Shown here piece after piece: positions 54,201 through 64,000 of a DNA stretch of 64,000 nucleotides. The stretch comes from Haematococcus lacustris (lineage: Eukaryota > Chlorophyta > Chlorophyceae > Chlamydomonadales > Haematococcaceae), in contig JASKMD010000024.1 in the NCBI GenBank assembly GCA_030144725.1, forward strand, positions 6,978,953 through 7,042,952, read 5' to 3'. The translations under genes were made by a program, and so were the position numbers. The notes under the pieces were generated by a model. The model searched no databases and had not been told where the DNA came from. It saw only the letters and a program-made list of their open reading frames with translations. Within the stretch, counting starts at the first letter, position 1; every line of letters starts with the position of its first letter.

Positions 54201-56465
54201 GGGGGTGCTGATGCGGCCTGCCAGCTGGAGCGAGCTGAGGTAGCTGACCAGCGGCTGGAGCACGATGCACCAGAAGAGCGGGGAGGCCCCGCTGCCCTGC
54301 AGCAGCCCCGACGCAAGGGGGAAGCTGTTGGTGAGGTGGCCGTAGACCAGCACCTGGCTCGTGGCCCCCCGGTGCAGTAGCTGAGCCCAGCGCACATGCC
54401 CCTCCCGGCAGAACCCCATGGCCTCCATCGTGTTTTGGAGCAAGCCCCAGGACACGTTGTCATAGGCCCCCGCCGGGTCCAGCAACAACAGCCAGGCTGG
54501 GCTGCCCCGGTGCTGCAGGTACTCCAGCAGGCCCAGGTGGAACTGCACGCTGTCGCTGATGTCCCTGCCCAGGATGAAGGCCGGTTGAGAGGGGGACACC
54601 AGCAGGTCCAAGGGCGGCTGCAACCGGTCCTCCACTGCCCTGGCCACCAGGCGCACGTCGCAGTTGAGCAGCGTGATGGGGCGGTAGCCGGCCACCTGGT
54701 CCCTCGGCTTGCCAGCCTTGGGCACGAGGGTGATGATGCCGGTCAGGAACTCAGCCAGCGGGGCAGGGTCAGTGGTGTCTGCAAGGGCCTCTCGCAACAT
54801 GGCCCGCAGCGGCCGCCCCAGCTCCACCCACAGCCGGTCGTAGACCTCCATGGGCAGCTCATCTAGCCCCGGGGCCTTGCTGTGCGCGCAGCCCTGCAGA
54901 GCCCGACCCAGCTCCTCCTCTGACAGCATAGGGCTGCCATCGGGGTCCTCGGCAGCCCTAGCCTGGGTGGGGGTGAGGTGGGAGGTGAGGCTGCCTAGCA
55001 GCGTGGCGCGCGCAGCTGTGTCCACCGGCTTGGCTGCGTAGACTCCGGTGGGCTCGGCAGCTAAGTAGTGCTGCTGGAACGCCCTGCACGCTGCCTTCAC
55101 CCCGGCCGGCGTGGTGAGGTCTGCTGGCTGACCTGGCTGGCCGGGGAGCTGGAGAGAGGAGATGAGGGTGGGGGTGTGCGCGGGCTGGTCGCGATGGTAG
55201 AAGTAGAAGGAGGAGCGGTCGCCGTAGTACTGGTCGAGGACGGCGCTGGCCAGCAGGGACTGCTGGGCCCCCTGCTCCCTCGCTCCCACACCCGCCAGGG
55301 CTGCGGCCTCTCCCAAGTGCTGCGCCGCCTGCACCTCAGCCTCCCCCTCTCGCTCCACCCGCACCAGCTGCCGCACGAGGTGAGCCCTGGCCACTGCTGC
55401 CGCCTTCTCCCTGCGCTGCTGCAGGTCACGCTGCGCGCGGCGCTGGGCCCGCAGAAAGTGCTGGGCACGCATGGCCATGCCCTGCTTGATGCGGGCCCAC
55501 CTGGCCCTGTGCCCATCCCTAGGCAGCCCCAGCTGACTCGCAGCCTCTTGGTGTAGGGCCTCCGCCTGTAGGAAGTCCTTGAGGCAGTCCAGCAGGTCAG
55601 GGTTGTCGAGGTGGGCGGGGTGCAGCTGCCAGAGAGCGGGGACGGTGAGAGGCAGATCGGGGGGGCACACTGCCACTGACACGGGCCGGTGGTCGGTGGG
55701 CACTGGCAGCACCCCCTGGATGGCGCTGTCCATCTGCCACTGCACCAGCTCCTCCGAGATGTACCACCGGTCGAGGCGCGCACCCGTCTGCCAACGCTCG
55801 CTGAAGTGGATGAGGTCTCTCTTGGAGGGGTGCAGATGGCGCCACGGGTCCACCAGACCCCGCTCACCCACCAGCTGCCGCAGCTGCTCCGCCCCCTGGC
55901 CCCGGCTGCCCACCCGGGCCTCCCCATGCTGCGAGCCCTGCGGGATGCCCACTCTGTCCACGGGGGCTAGGATGCAGTTGAAGTCGCCCCCCATGAGGAG
56001 GAGGCGGCGGTCGGCGGCTGGCGGGAGGCAAGCGGGGAGGCACTCTGCGTAGAACGCTGGCCGCTCTGCCTGCTGCGCCGGGGCGTACACGCACACTAGG
56101 GACACCGGCCTGCATTCGAGCTCCCCGTCTACCCGCAGCACCCGCCCCTGGGCCCCCTCTGCCTGCAGCTGCACCTGGGTGCACCCCTGGAGGATGGTGG
56201 AGGGCTTGACCAATACCAGGCAGCCTTGGGAGCTGCAGGTGCCAGGGGTGTAAAACCACTGCCCCCGCAAGGCGGGCTTGTCCCTCGATTGGGCTTCTGC
56301 CCACTGCCACACGCTCTCCGCCCTATGGCACTCTTGGAGGAGAACCACTTGCGCCGGGCTGTCAGCGGCCCAGTCAAGCAGGGCCTGCAGTTTGTGCGGC
56401 TGGGCAAGGCCCTGCACGTTGAGGGTGACTGCCAAGAACCTGGCGGCCACACCTGGGCGCTGCAT
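51261..56465 (-). CDS. LINE ORF2: APE endonuclease and reverse transcriptase
   Basis: 1,734 codons starting MQRPG at 56,465. An N-terminal exonuclease/endonuclease/phosphatase domain shows LNVQGL, LLQECH, GGDFNC near residue 155 and DHRP near 258. Reverse transcriptase follows: KAPGLDELP, GYRPITLLNCD near 595, LLDPAGAYDNVSW near 665, and the catalytic YADD near 778. Two long Gly/Gln/Arg-rich inserts lie near 810-870 and 1,260-1,320. A zf-RVT type CRFC...HAFMTC finger lies near 1,555-1,575. The enzyme nicks DNA and primes reverse transcription at the target. The frame is intact. Length is at the upper end for such ORFs because of the inserts. Confidence 0.92.
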   Translation of the reverse strand: MQRPGVAARFLAVTLNVQGLAQPHKLQALLDWAADSPAQVVLLQECHRAESVWQWAEAQSRDKPALRGQWFYTPGTCSSQGCLVLVKPSTILQGCTQVQLQAEGAQGRVLRVDGELECRPVSLVCVYAPAQQAERPAFYAECLPACLPPAADRRLLLMGGDFNCILAPVDRVGIPQGSQHGEARVGSRGQGAEQLRQLVGERGLVDPWRHLHPSKRDLIHFSERWQTGARLDRWYISEELVQWQMDSAIQGVLPVPTDHRPVSVAVCPPDLPLTVPALWQLHPAHLDNPDLLDCLKDFLQAEALHQEAASQLGLPRDGHRARWARIKQGMAMRAQHFLRAQRRAQRDLQQRREKAAAVARAHLVRQLVRVEREGEAEVQAAQHLGEAAALAGVGAREQGAQQSLLASAVLDQYYGDRSSFYFYHRDQPAHTPTLISSLQLPGQPGQPADLTTPAGVKAACRAFQQHYLAAEPTGVYAAKPVDTAARATLLGSLTSHLTPTQARAAEDPDGSPMLSEEELGRALQGCAHSKAPGLDELPMEVYDRLWVELGRPLRAMLREALADTTDPAPLAEFLTGIITLVPKAGKPRDQVAGYRPITLLNCDVRLVARAVEDRLQPPLDLLVSPSQPAFILGRDISDSVQFHLGLLEYLQHRGSPAWLLLLDPAGAYDNVSWGLLQNTMEAMGFCREGHVRWAQLLHRGATSQVLVYGHLTNSFPLASGLLQGSGASPLFWCIVLQPLVSYLSSLQLAGRISTPIIPSSPLAMHRAALTPALPSKEYADDLTIVVLDRVRDGKVVVDALGLFRAAGGPALSASKSSALPCAQPEPGPGNQEGSGPEGAGRGGWGVDGGQGGGQGQVGEQGLGGGPGEGGGQGQQQGGREQGGEQEPEVVIPAVRVGVPVRHLGVPLGAASYAATSEAAFGGAAAAMMAASLPWRPQGLNLLGRVQVAQQCLASKSIYQMAFVQPSAALAQAMALAVNRFVAASDLPQERSPNSSRLYPSKAICVMPRGEGGVGLPDLGVTSTAMLAKMLAQLWSPRVRPWQPLTHSLLADPSHGLSTWVITDPTAPPSRGISSRLQAHVAALAELKLFRAVPPASQSFFSVLAEPLWYNAQVRMNPAAREAAAEQGWTHVRHVREALHNHQLEGEARWAADLVRACLPEPWQGMVDRLQPPRPEWECLRVGPGVGFVMRRTPMLQPSHWVGPNGRLYPLDPTGQGPLGAFWAEEGAAWEPAAVAQLNKPSYRLTPEERATHLRPLPAQRQVAQQQAQGQELGGARGAGRGGGRARGRGGGRGGGRGGGGGRRGAGGGAGGLAVGPTDEGPGTWPKEEWLLGPWAHLQLDPQVWGMGTITLLDFSVKHARVRLHQLQRVSADPLYPPNGGLWPALWGVRPPRAAGEPEVAAVADGALRELELKWEASAQQVADQGAAGEREQQGRDAEERLPEEVQGSQPPRWLDTSARAHQRPSPQLRAAQRAERQLEAHQRRGGRQPVAQPAPRADTVDQLAVGVQAGQPCAKVWKELLDPTLRREHVIVAWRVLHASLMVGALWGHILKGTAAPGSSACRFCQPGHLETLTHAFMTCPAVAPAWEWVLDVYGRLTGTRPPSGDAMLLLSGRPTRGEGPPFQPPDSLLWLRLRVAYLGAVWRLRSTGAATVLQPPQVGRRVVEEVISTLTTAVKRDWHRVGRDIRVGLCGAVPSTWFKGKDPELDAAHFDQLWPEASGGWFATQPRRERRGG

Positions 56466-56630
56466 GGCTAGTCCTGGCTTGCCCCCGCGCGGGCTACGCG
56501 TGTGTGGAGGAGGGCGGGTAGGCTGGGAAGGGGAGGCGGGCCTGGCAAAGGAGGAGGGCCGGGAGGGGGGGGTGGAGTGGCCTCAATGCACGCCAACTTG
56601 GCCCCCGGGCGGCGCAGGCGGATCCGAGGC

Positions 56631-57152
56631 TCACGCGAATAGATGGCCAGCGGGGGCCGCAGGGGCAGAGGACCGAGCTGCTCGACCTCCTCCCCAAGCT
56701 GCCTGCTCGGGCTGCTGCCGCTTAGGCACCCTCAACCTCCCCTCCCGGGGCCCTGCTGACTCAGCTGCAGGGCTGTCACAGGAGGCCCCCAGCGAGCTGG
56801 CCAGGCTAGCAGAGGGGCTGAGCAACCCGTAGCGGCGCACGTGTGGGGACCCATGGCCAAACTGCGCAGCACGCTGCCTGCCAGCTTGCTGGTGCCCTGC
56901 ACGCCGTGCCTCCCACTCCTCAGAGCTGGAACCGAAATAGGGAATGCCATACCGGCGCCGGCTAGGCCCCCTTCTGGCTGGCTGGCTGGCTGGCTGCGTG
57001 TTGCCTCGCCTCGACCTACACTGAGCCACCCGCTGCCTCTCCTCCCGCCTAGCCCTCCTGTCATCCGGGGAGGGGCGCGGAGGTGCCCTCGCGGCGGTGT
57101 CAAGCCAGCGGGGAGGCTGACTACCCTGCAGCTCACCGGACCCAACCCGCAC
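56631..57152 (-). CDS. Upstream LINE frame, possible ORF1 remnant
   Basis: A 173-codon frame with a GSQPPRWLDTAARAPPRPSP segment that closely resembles an internal part of ORF2 (near 52,085-52,130). The rest is Arg/Ala/Pro-rich without a recognised RNA-binding domain. It may be the C-terminal part of ORF1, or ORF2-derived sequence duplicated upstream. Confidence 0.35.
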   Translation of the reverse strand: MRVGSGELQGSQPPRWLDTAARAPPRPSPDDRRARREERQRVAQCRSRRGNTQPASQPARRGPSRRRYGIPYFGSSSEEWEARRAGHQQAGRQRAAQFGHGSPHVRRYGLLSPSASLASSLGASCDSPAAESAGPREGRLRVPKRQQPEQAAWGGGRAARSSAPAAPAGHLFA

Positions 57153-58416
57153 CGTGCCGAGCCGGGTGCCAAGCCCGGTGGAGGGACCAAGCTCCTGGGC
57201 TGGGAGAGGGGCAACTCAGCAGCACAGTCGCATCGTTGCACATCCCGCATCAGGCGAGACCTCACAGCACAGTCGCAGTCCCATTACACACCCTGTTGGC
57301 ATCAACCACAGAGACGGCACATAGCACAGCTCTAGCCTCATGCATCCTGCTGGCTTCAGCCACAGAGACATCACCTGTATTCCTTGCAGAGATTAGGGCA
57401 CCTTCTTACACCATGGCAACTCACCCTGCAGCCTGCCATCACACTCAAGCCGCATAGTTGTACGACATGCGCACACTCTCACAGCCCAGGCGTCTCCTGA
57501 GGTAGCATCCACACATCATGGCAGCAAAGCTCGCTAGCCAGCAGCCTACCATTACAAACAAGTCGTTAGCCGCACAGCCGACGCACAATCAAGCAGCCCA
57601 GGTGTCCCCTGAGGTAGCGCACAATCAAGCAGCCCAGGTGTCCCCTGAGGTAGCGCACAATCGAGCAGCCCAGGTGTCCCCTGAGGTAGCGCACAACGGC
57701 ACGGGGCAAAGCGATCATGCATTTGCCTAGGGTTGCAGTTGCCGTACTGCTTCTCTCATGTTCACTCATGCATGGGCCACACACTATGCAGTCGGGCACA
57801 CACACCTCTGCATCCAATCGACCGGGCACATACGCCTAGGCTCTTGAGCTTCGCAGCCTTGCACCTCAAGTGACCTCAAAGTGCACAGTACCAGCGTCTC
57901 CTTACGGCTGCACTGGCTGGCTAAAATGGCAGTTACTACAGTAGAGCCGGGGGAGCCATGTAACTCCCATGCGCACCGACCTGCATCAGATGGGCATGAC
58001 TGCAACCAAGCACATGATCCCGCAACCATCCACTCTGGTTAGGGACAAGGCATATGTCTGTCTACATCCCACCAACTCTGTTCTAGCATTATGCAGCCGG
58101 CATGGACCGATCACCCATTGCAACCTGCGCTGAACATAGCTACCACATCTTCTGTTTCTCAGTTTTTTTATCACGATGGTTTCTTCGGTCAACTCTGGAG
58201 GAGGAGGAGAATGAGACGACGGTCAGCTCAAGACTCTGATTTCATAGTTCCAGCATGGTTTGCATGGAGCTCATGCATTTGCTTGTCTGTTGCATGTAGC
58301 TGGAAGCATGTTTCTGCCTGCCTGTCCGTGCATGCCTGTTTTGCCTGTTGTCGCAAGATTCTGACTGATATCAAAACTGCAAGCTCCGGGACGTAGCTTT
58401 TCGGAGTGGGGGAGAG
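57153..58416. other. Low-information stretch with a short repeat
   Basis: It holds degenerate AGCACAGTCGCA/CCACAGAGAC repeats (57,210-57,370) and a 36-bp tandem repeat (57,583-57,697, three copies of CACAATCAAGCAGCCCAGG...). No gene is supported. Confidence 0.4.
57583..57697 (+). repeat. 36-bp tandem repeat, three copies
   Basis: Three near-perfect copies of GCGCACAATCAAGCAGCC followed by CAGGTGTCCCCTGAGGTA. They keep a frame open for 12-residue repeats, but no flanking coding evidence exists. Confidence 0.85.
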
Positions 58417-58805
58417 TGCAACAGTCCAAACACTCAGCTAGGATGAATGGTGTGTTAGTGTTTCTTTTCTCCATGCAGGATCCCATGAGGTGTGACTTGC
58501 TTTTTACTTATGATGAGATCCTGCCGTGTTCGGGACTCCGTAGAGGCTTCTTGGAGGCTTAATGCTTGGTGCTTGATGGATACCGCTTCTTGATGACTTC
58601 TCTTCTCCTAATGGTTTAGTTCTTTACGACGTCTTCACGTTGTAAGTACTTTGCACTACCACAGCGCGAGTCGGGGGCTGTCGAACAGTATGTAGACAGT
58701 CGCAGCGGCAGCAATAGCCGCATAACTCAGCATGCCTGGCGGCTGCAGCCGACATTTATCTCTCAGCCGACCATGCATCCTGACCCCACAAACACTACTG
58801 TTACA
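58417..58805 (+). mobile_element. Possible copia-type 3' or solo LTR
   Basis: GGAGTGGGGGAGAG (58,403-58,416) looks like a polypurine tract and is followed by TGCAACAG. The stretch ends CTGTTACA at the edge of the gap, which is the inverted partner of the start with one mismatch. No pol sequence was recognised upstream. Confidence 0.35.
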
Positions 58806-59305
58806 NNNNNNNNNNNNNNNNNNNNNNNNNNNNNNNNNNNNNNNNNNNNNNNNNNNNNNNNNNNNNNNNNNNNNNNNNNNNNNNNNNNNNNNNNNNNNNN
58901 NNNNNNNNNNNNNNNNNNNNNNNNNNNNNNNNNNNNNNNNNNNNNNNNNNNNNNNNNNNNNNNNNNNNNNNNNNNNNNNNNNNNNNNNNNNNNNNNNNNN
59001 NNNNNNNNNNNNNNNNNNNNNNNNNNNNNNNNNNNNNNNNNNNNNNNNNNNNNNNNNNNNNNNNNNNNNNNNNNNNNNNNNNNNNNNNNNNNNNNNNNNN
59101 NNNNNNNNNNNNNNNNNNNNNNNNNNNNNNNNNNNNNNNNNNNNNNNNNNNNNNNNNNNNNNNNNNNNNNNNNNNNNNNNNNNNNNNNNNNNNNNNNNNN
59201 NNNNNNNNNNNNNNNNNNNNNNNNNNNNNNNNNNNNNNNNNNNNNNNNNNNNNNNNNNNNNNNNNNNNNNNNNNNNNNNNNNNNNNNNNNNNNNNNNNNN
59301 NNNNN
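58806..59305. other. Assembly gap, 500 N
   Basis: Exactly 500 N, so probably a gap of unknown true size. The two sides may not be neighbours. Confidence 0.98.
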
Positions 59306-62267
59306 GTAGTGGAGGCCCTGGGCGTGTTCCGCGCTGCTTGGGGCCCGGCGCTTAGCGTGAGCAAGAGCTCAGCCCTGCCGTGCGCCCAGCCAGAGCCTGG
59401 GCCGGGTAACCAGGAGGGCTCGGGCCCCGAGGGGGCGGGGAGGGGAGGAAGGGGGGGTGACGGGGGGGAAGGGGGCGGGCAGGGGCAGGTGGGCGAGCAG
59501 GGGCTAGGGGGTGGGCCGCGGGAAGGTGGCGGGCCAGGACAGCTGCAGGGCGGGCGGGAGCAGGGTGGGGAGCAGGAGCCGGAGGTGGTCATCCCAGCTT
59601 TCCGAGCGGGGGTGCCACTGCGCCACCTGGGGGTCCCTCTTGGGGCGGCCTCCTACGCTGCCACCAGCGAGGCCGCCTTCGGGGGATCGGCCGCGGCCAT
59701 GATGGCAGCCTCCCTCCCTTGGCGGCCCCAAGGCCTCAACCTCTTGGGGCGGGTACAGGTGGCCCAGCAGTGCCTGGCCTCCAAGTCCATCTACCAAATG
59801 GCCTTCGTGCAACCCTCCACTCCTCTGGCGCAGGCCATGGCATTGGCTGTCAATCGCTTTGTGGCAGCCTCAGACCTGCCCCAGGAACGCAGCCCCAACA
59901 GCGGCCGCCTCTACCCTAGCAAGGCCATCTGCGTGATGCCCCGGGGTGAGGGAGGGGTGGGGCTTCCCGATCTGCGGGTAACAGCACGGCCATGCTGGCG
60001 AAGATGCTGGCCCAGCTCTGGTCGCCCCGGGTTCGTCCCTGGCAGCCTCTGACCCACTGCCTGCTGGCAGACCCCTCTCACGGCCTTAGCACGTGGGTCA
60101 TCACCGACCCCACCGTCCCCCCCTCGCGAGGCATCAGCCCGCGGCTGCAAGCTCACGTGACGGCCCTGGCTGAGCTCAAGCTGTTCCGTGCGGTGCCCCC
60201 CGCTGGCCAATCCTTCATCTCGGTGTTGGCGGAGCCGCTGTGGTACAACGCGTAAGTCCGCATGAACCCAGCAGCAAGGGAGGCAGCAGCTGAGCAGGGT
60301 TGGACCCACGTCTGCCACGTGAGGGAGGCCCTCCACAGCCCCCAGCTGGAGGGGGAGGCCCGCTGGGCTGCCGACCTGGTCAGGGCTTGCCTCCCCGAGC
60401 CCTGGCAGGGCATGGTGGACCGCTTGCAGCCTCCACAGCCGGAGTGGGAGTGCCTGAGGGTTGGGCCAGGGGTGGGGTTTGTGATGCGGCGCACCCCCCT
60501 GCTCCAGCCCTCCCACTGGGTGGGCCCCAACGGCCGCCTCTACCCCCTACACCCCACAGGGCAAGGGCCCCTCGGGGCTTTCTGGGCGGAGGAGGGGGCG
60601 GCCTGGGAGCCAGCTGCGGTGGCCCGGCTAAACAGCTACAGGCTAACCCCGGAGGAGCGAGCCACTCACCTCCGCCCTCTACCCGCCTAGCGTCACGTGG
60701 CGCAGGAGCAGGCTCAGAGGCAGGAAGGACCCCGGGGGTGGGCAGGGGAGGGGGGCGGGCAAGGGGGCGGGGCGGGGGCAGGGGGCTAGGGCGTGGAGGA
60801 GGTGGAGGGCGAAGGGGCGCAGGGGGCGGGGCGGGAGGGCAGGCTGCCGACCCAGCTGACGAGGGGCCTGGCACCTGGCCTAAGGAGGAGTGGCTCTTGG
60901 GCCCCTGGGCTCACCTGCATCTGGACCCTCAGGTGTGGGGCATGGTCACCAGCACCCTGCTGGACTTCTCGGTCGAGCATGCCAGGGTGCGCCTCCACCA
61001 GCTCCAGCGCGTCAGTGCCGACCCCCTGTACCTACCCAATGGGGGCCTGTGGCCTGCGCTGTGGGGTGTGCGCCCCCCCCGGGCAGCGGGCGAACCGGAG
61101 GTGTCAGTGGTGGCTGATGGAGCCCTGAGGGAGCTGGAGCTCAAGTGGGAGGCTAGCGCGCAGCAGGTGGCAGGCCAGGGGGCAGCGTGGGAGCGGGAGC
61201 ATCAGGGCAGGGATGTGGAGGAGCGGCTCCCCGAGGAGGTGCAGGGCAGCCAACCGCCTCGCTGGCTTGACACCTCCGCCAGGGCGCACCAGCGACCCTC
61301 GCCGCAGATGAGGGCGGCCCAGCAGGCTGAGCGGCAGCTGGAGGCCCACCAGCGGCGTGGGGGCAGGCGGCCAGTTGCTCAGCCCGCCCCCCGGGCCGAC
61401 ACGGTGGACCAGCTGGCTGTGGGTGTTCAGGCGGGCCAGCCGTGTGCGAAGGTGTGGAAGGAGCTGCTAGACCCCACCCTCCGCCGGGAGCATGTCATCG
61501 TGGCCTGGCGGGTGCTTCACGCCAGCCTCATGGTGGGGGCTTTGTGGGGCCACATCCTCAAGGGTACGGCTGCCCCGGGCTCGTCCGCCTGCCGCTTCTG
61601 CCAGCCGGGGCCCCTGGAGACGCTAACCCACGCCTTCATGACCTGCCCCGCCGTGGCCCCAGCCTGGGAGTGGGTGCTGGACGTGTACGGCCGCCTCACA
61701 AGCACCCGCCCCCCCTCAGGGATCGCCATGCTGCTCCTCAGTGGGCGCCCCACCCGCGGCGAGGACCCCCCCTTCCAGCCCCCTGACAGCCTGCTGTGGC
61801 TGCGGCTGCGCGTGGCCTACCTGGGCGCAGTGTGGCGCATCCGCAGCTCAGGAGCCGCTACAGCCCTGCAGCCACAGCAGGTGGGGAGGCGGGTCGTGGA
61901 GGAGGTCATCTCCACCCTCACCACGGCCGTCAAGCGTGACTGGCATCGGGTGGGGAGGGACATCCGGGTGGGCCTCTGCGGTGCTGTGCCCTCCACCTGG
62001 TTCAAGGGCAAGGACCCGGAGCTGGACGCTGCCCACTTCGACCAGCTGTGGCCCGAGGCGTCGGGGGGCTGGTTTGCCACGCAGCCTAGGAGGGAGCGGA
62101 GGGGAGGGCAGGAGGGGGCAGAGGGGAGGGTTGGGGCAGGAGGAGTGGAGGAGGGGAGGGCAGCAGGGAGGCCTAGGCAGGGGGAGGGCAGGGCGCAGGG
62201 GGCGGGAGAGCTGTTTGTTCGCCTTTCCTTGCAGTGGCCCGTCCCCTTCCCCGTCGAGCCAGCCTAA
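59306..62267 (+). pseudogene. LINE copy 2, ORF2 C-terminal half, broken
   Basis: Opposite in orientation to copy 1. It enters from the gap just after the RT YADD region (VEALGVFRAAWGPALS). A frame change occurs near 59,985, TAA at 60,253 and TAG at 60,688, with further small indels in the Gly-rich insert near 60,700-60,800. From about 60,800 to 62,267 the frame is intact through the zf-RVT finger. The damage means it is no longer active, although the sequence is otherwise close to copy 1. The 5' half is in the gap or absent. Confidence 0.9.
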
Positions 62268-62650
62268 GCTGCAGGGTTGCTGGTGGGGGCTTAGTGAGTT
62301 CTGTGGGTGGAGTTAGCTAGGCTTCGGGGGGCTGTCTGGGTATCAGGGACCGGGGGCTTAGGTGGTCTTGGCTTGAAGTTGGGGATAGGGTTCTAGGTTT
62401 CGGGTCGAGGGGAGGGGCTTAGGCTCGTGTGGGTAGTTCTGTGGGGAGGGCCTGGGGAGGTGTGCAGAGTTAGGGGGGAGGGCTGTGTTGTGGGGGAGTG
62501 TCTTGACGTTGTCCTTGGGAGGGGGTTGCTTGTGGGGTGTGGACCTTTGCTTGGGGTGTGTAGACTTTTGCTTGGGGGTGGTGGACCGCTGTGTTTGGGT
62601 GGGGTGCTTGGGGCTCGTGTATGGGGGAACCATGTTTGTTGTAGTCTTCT
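62268..62650 (+). mobile_element. LINE copy 2, 3' UTR
   Basis: G- and T-rich tail colinear with the reverse complement of 50,921-51,110 and 44,349-44,521. It ends ...GTTTGTTGTAG, which fixes the family's 3' end. No long A tail is visible. Confidence 0.8.
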
Positions 62651-62715
62651 CTATTCTTCTTTTCTTTAGTCACTCTCACTCTCTTCTAATGCTCCTCTCA
62701 CGAAAAACAAACAAA

Positions 62716-64000
62716 GTGCAGGGCCTTGCCCAGCCGCACAAACTGCAGGCCCTGCTTGACTGGGCCGCTTACAGCCCGGCGCAAGTGGTATTTCTTCAAG
62801 AGTGCCATAGGGCGGAGGGCGTGTGGCAGTGGGCAGAAGCCCAATCGAGGGACAAGCCCGCCTGGCGGGGGCAGTGGTTTTACACCCCTGGCACCGGCAG
62901 CTCCCAAGGCTGCCTGGTATTGGTCAAGCCCTCCACCATCCTCCAGGGGTGCACCCAGGTGCAGCTGCAGGCAGAGGGGGCCCAGGGGCGGGTGCTGCGG
63001 GTAGACGGGGAGCTCGCAGGCAGGCCGGTGTCCCTAGTGTGCGTGTACGCCCCGGCGCAGCAGGCAGAGCGGCCAGCGTTCTACGCAGAGTGCCTCCCCG
63101 CTTGCCTCCCGCCAGCCGCCGACCGCCGCCTCCTCCTCATGGGGGGCGACTTCAACTGCATCCTAGCCCCCGTGGACAGAGTGGGCATCCCGCAGGGCTC
63201 GCAGCATGTGGAGGCCTGGGTGGGCAGCCGGGGCCAGGGGGCGGAGCAGCTGCGGCAGCTGGTGGGTGAGCGGGGGTTGGTGGACCCGTGGCGCCATCTG
63301 CACCCCTCCAAGAGAGACCTCACCCACTTCAGCGAGCGTTGGCAGACGGGAGCGCGCCTCGACCGGTGGTACATCTCGGAGGAGCTGGTGCAGTGGCAGA
63401 TGGACAGCGCCATCCAGGGGGTGCTGCCAGTGCCCACCGACCACCGGCCCATGTCAGGGGCAGTGTGCCCCCCCGACCTGCCTCTCACCGTCCCCGCTCC
63501 CTGGCAGCTGCACCCCGCCCACCTCGACAACCCTGACCTGCTGGACTGCCTCAAGCTCTTCCTCCAGGCGGAGGAACATCACCACGAGGCTGCGAGTCAG
63601 CTGGGGCTGCCTAGGGATGGGCACAGGGCCAGGTGGGCCCGCATCAAGCAGGGCATGGCCATGCGTGCCCAGCACTTCCTGCGGGCCCAGCGCCGCGCGC
63701 AGCGTGACCTGCAGCAGCGCAGGGAGAAGGCGGCAGCAGTGGCCAGGGCTCACCTCGTGCGGCAGCTAGTGTGGGTAGAGCGAGAGGGGGAGGCTGAGGT
63801 GCAGGCGGCGCAACACCTGAGAGAGGCCGCAGCCCTGGCGGGTGTGGGGGCGAGGGAGCAGGGGGCCCAGCAGTCCCTGCTGGCCAGCGCAGTCCTCGAC
63901 CAGTACTACGGCGACCGCTCCTCCTTCTACTTCTACCATCGCGACCAGCCCGCGCACACCCCCACCCTCATCTCCTCTCTCCAGCTCCCCGGCCAGCCAG
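62716..64000 (+). pseudogene. LINE copy 3, 5'-truncated, runs off the window
   Basis: It starts abruptly inside the endonuclease domain at VQGLAQPHKLQALLDW and stays in one frame through LLMGGDFNC and DHRP to the window edge, so it is open but has no start. A 5' truncation is typical of target-primed insertion. The downstream reverse transcriptase is off the window. Confidence 0.85.

Larger units (their letters stand above)
50921..57152 (-). mobile_element. LINE copy 1 (main part)
   Basis: It has a 3' UTR (50,921-51,260), an intact ORF2 and an upstream part to about 57,152. The 3' 173 bases are displaced to 44,349-44,521 by the gypsy insertion. The three copies in this window are close relatives, so the family has been active recently. 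Confidence 0.85.

Noticed and set aside
57518..57730. 70-codon gene with 12-residue repeats
   Set aside because: Only the 36-bp tandem repeat keeps it open; no conserved start context or homology is visible.
58732..59592. Frames running through the N block
   Set aside because: They are produced by the 500-N gap.

Overview
This is nuclear DNA of a eukaryote. Genes are broken by GT-AG introns, there are GCA/CAG tracts, (TTAGGG)n-like tracts, a chromodomain Ty3/gypsy retrotransposon, endonuclease-type LINEs and a 500-N scaffold gap. High GC, dense short introns, TGTAA motifs just after several stop codons and the mix of repeats fit a chlorophycean green alga best. That placement is inference. 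No bacterial gene, rRNA, tRNA or CRISPR array was found.

Positions 1-44,348 are dominated by very large DNA transposons of a CACTA/KDZ-like kind. Their ends begin CACTCCTA, and just inside lie about 1 kb arrays of a 12-bp repeat (GCAGGGAYGAGY). Unit A (1-15,424; about 17 bp of its left end lie off the window) has both inverted ends. It carries a minus-strand gene (1,085-7,097) whose exons join a Ulp1/C48 SUMO-type protease to a 2-oxoglutarate/Fe(II) dioxygenase fold, two tandem F-box/LRR-like genes and a 5'-truncated DDE transposase. Unit B (15,425-44,348) carries an unrecognised gene X (+), two more F-box/LRR-like genes, a second protease/dioxygenase locus (+), a paralogue of gene X (-) and a more complete transposase, and ends in the same right terminus. 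The 5.2-kb transposase-plus-terminus block is nearly identical in A and B. No left terminus of B is visible, so A may sit inside B or B may have lost its left end.

Positions 44,349-57,150 hold a minus-strand LINE with an intact 1,734-codon ORF2. Its 3' UTR is split by an apparently intact chromovirus with identical 222-bp LTRs and a CCAGG target duplication. From 57,150 to 58,805 there is low-coding sequence ending in a possible copia-type LTR at the gap. After the gap come a decayed LINE copy (59,306-62,640) and a third, 5'-truncated copy running off the right edge.

The cargo suggests a transposon that brings its own ubiquitin-like and chromatin or nucleic-acid modifying functions: F-box proteins (ubiquitin ligase adaptors), Ulp1 protease (SUMO removal), a 2OG dioxygenase, and a transposase that would act on the 12-bp repeat arrays. 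Minisatellites are abundant, and several lie in introns of these genes.
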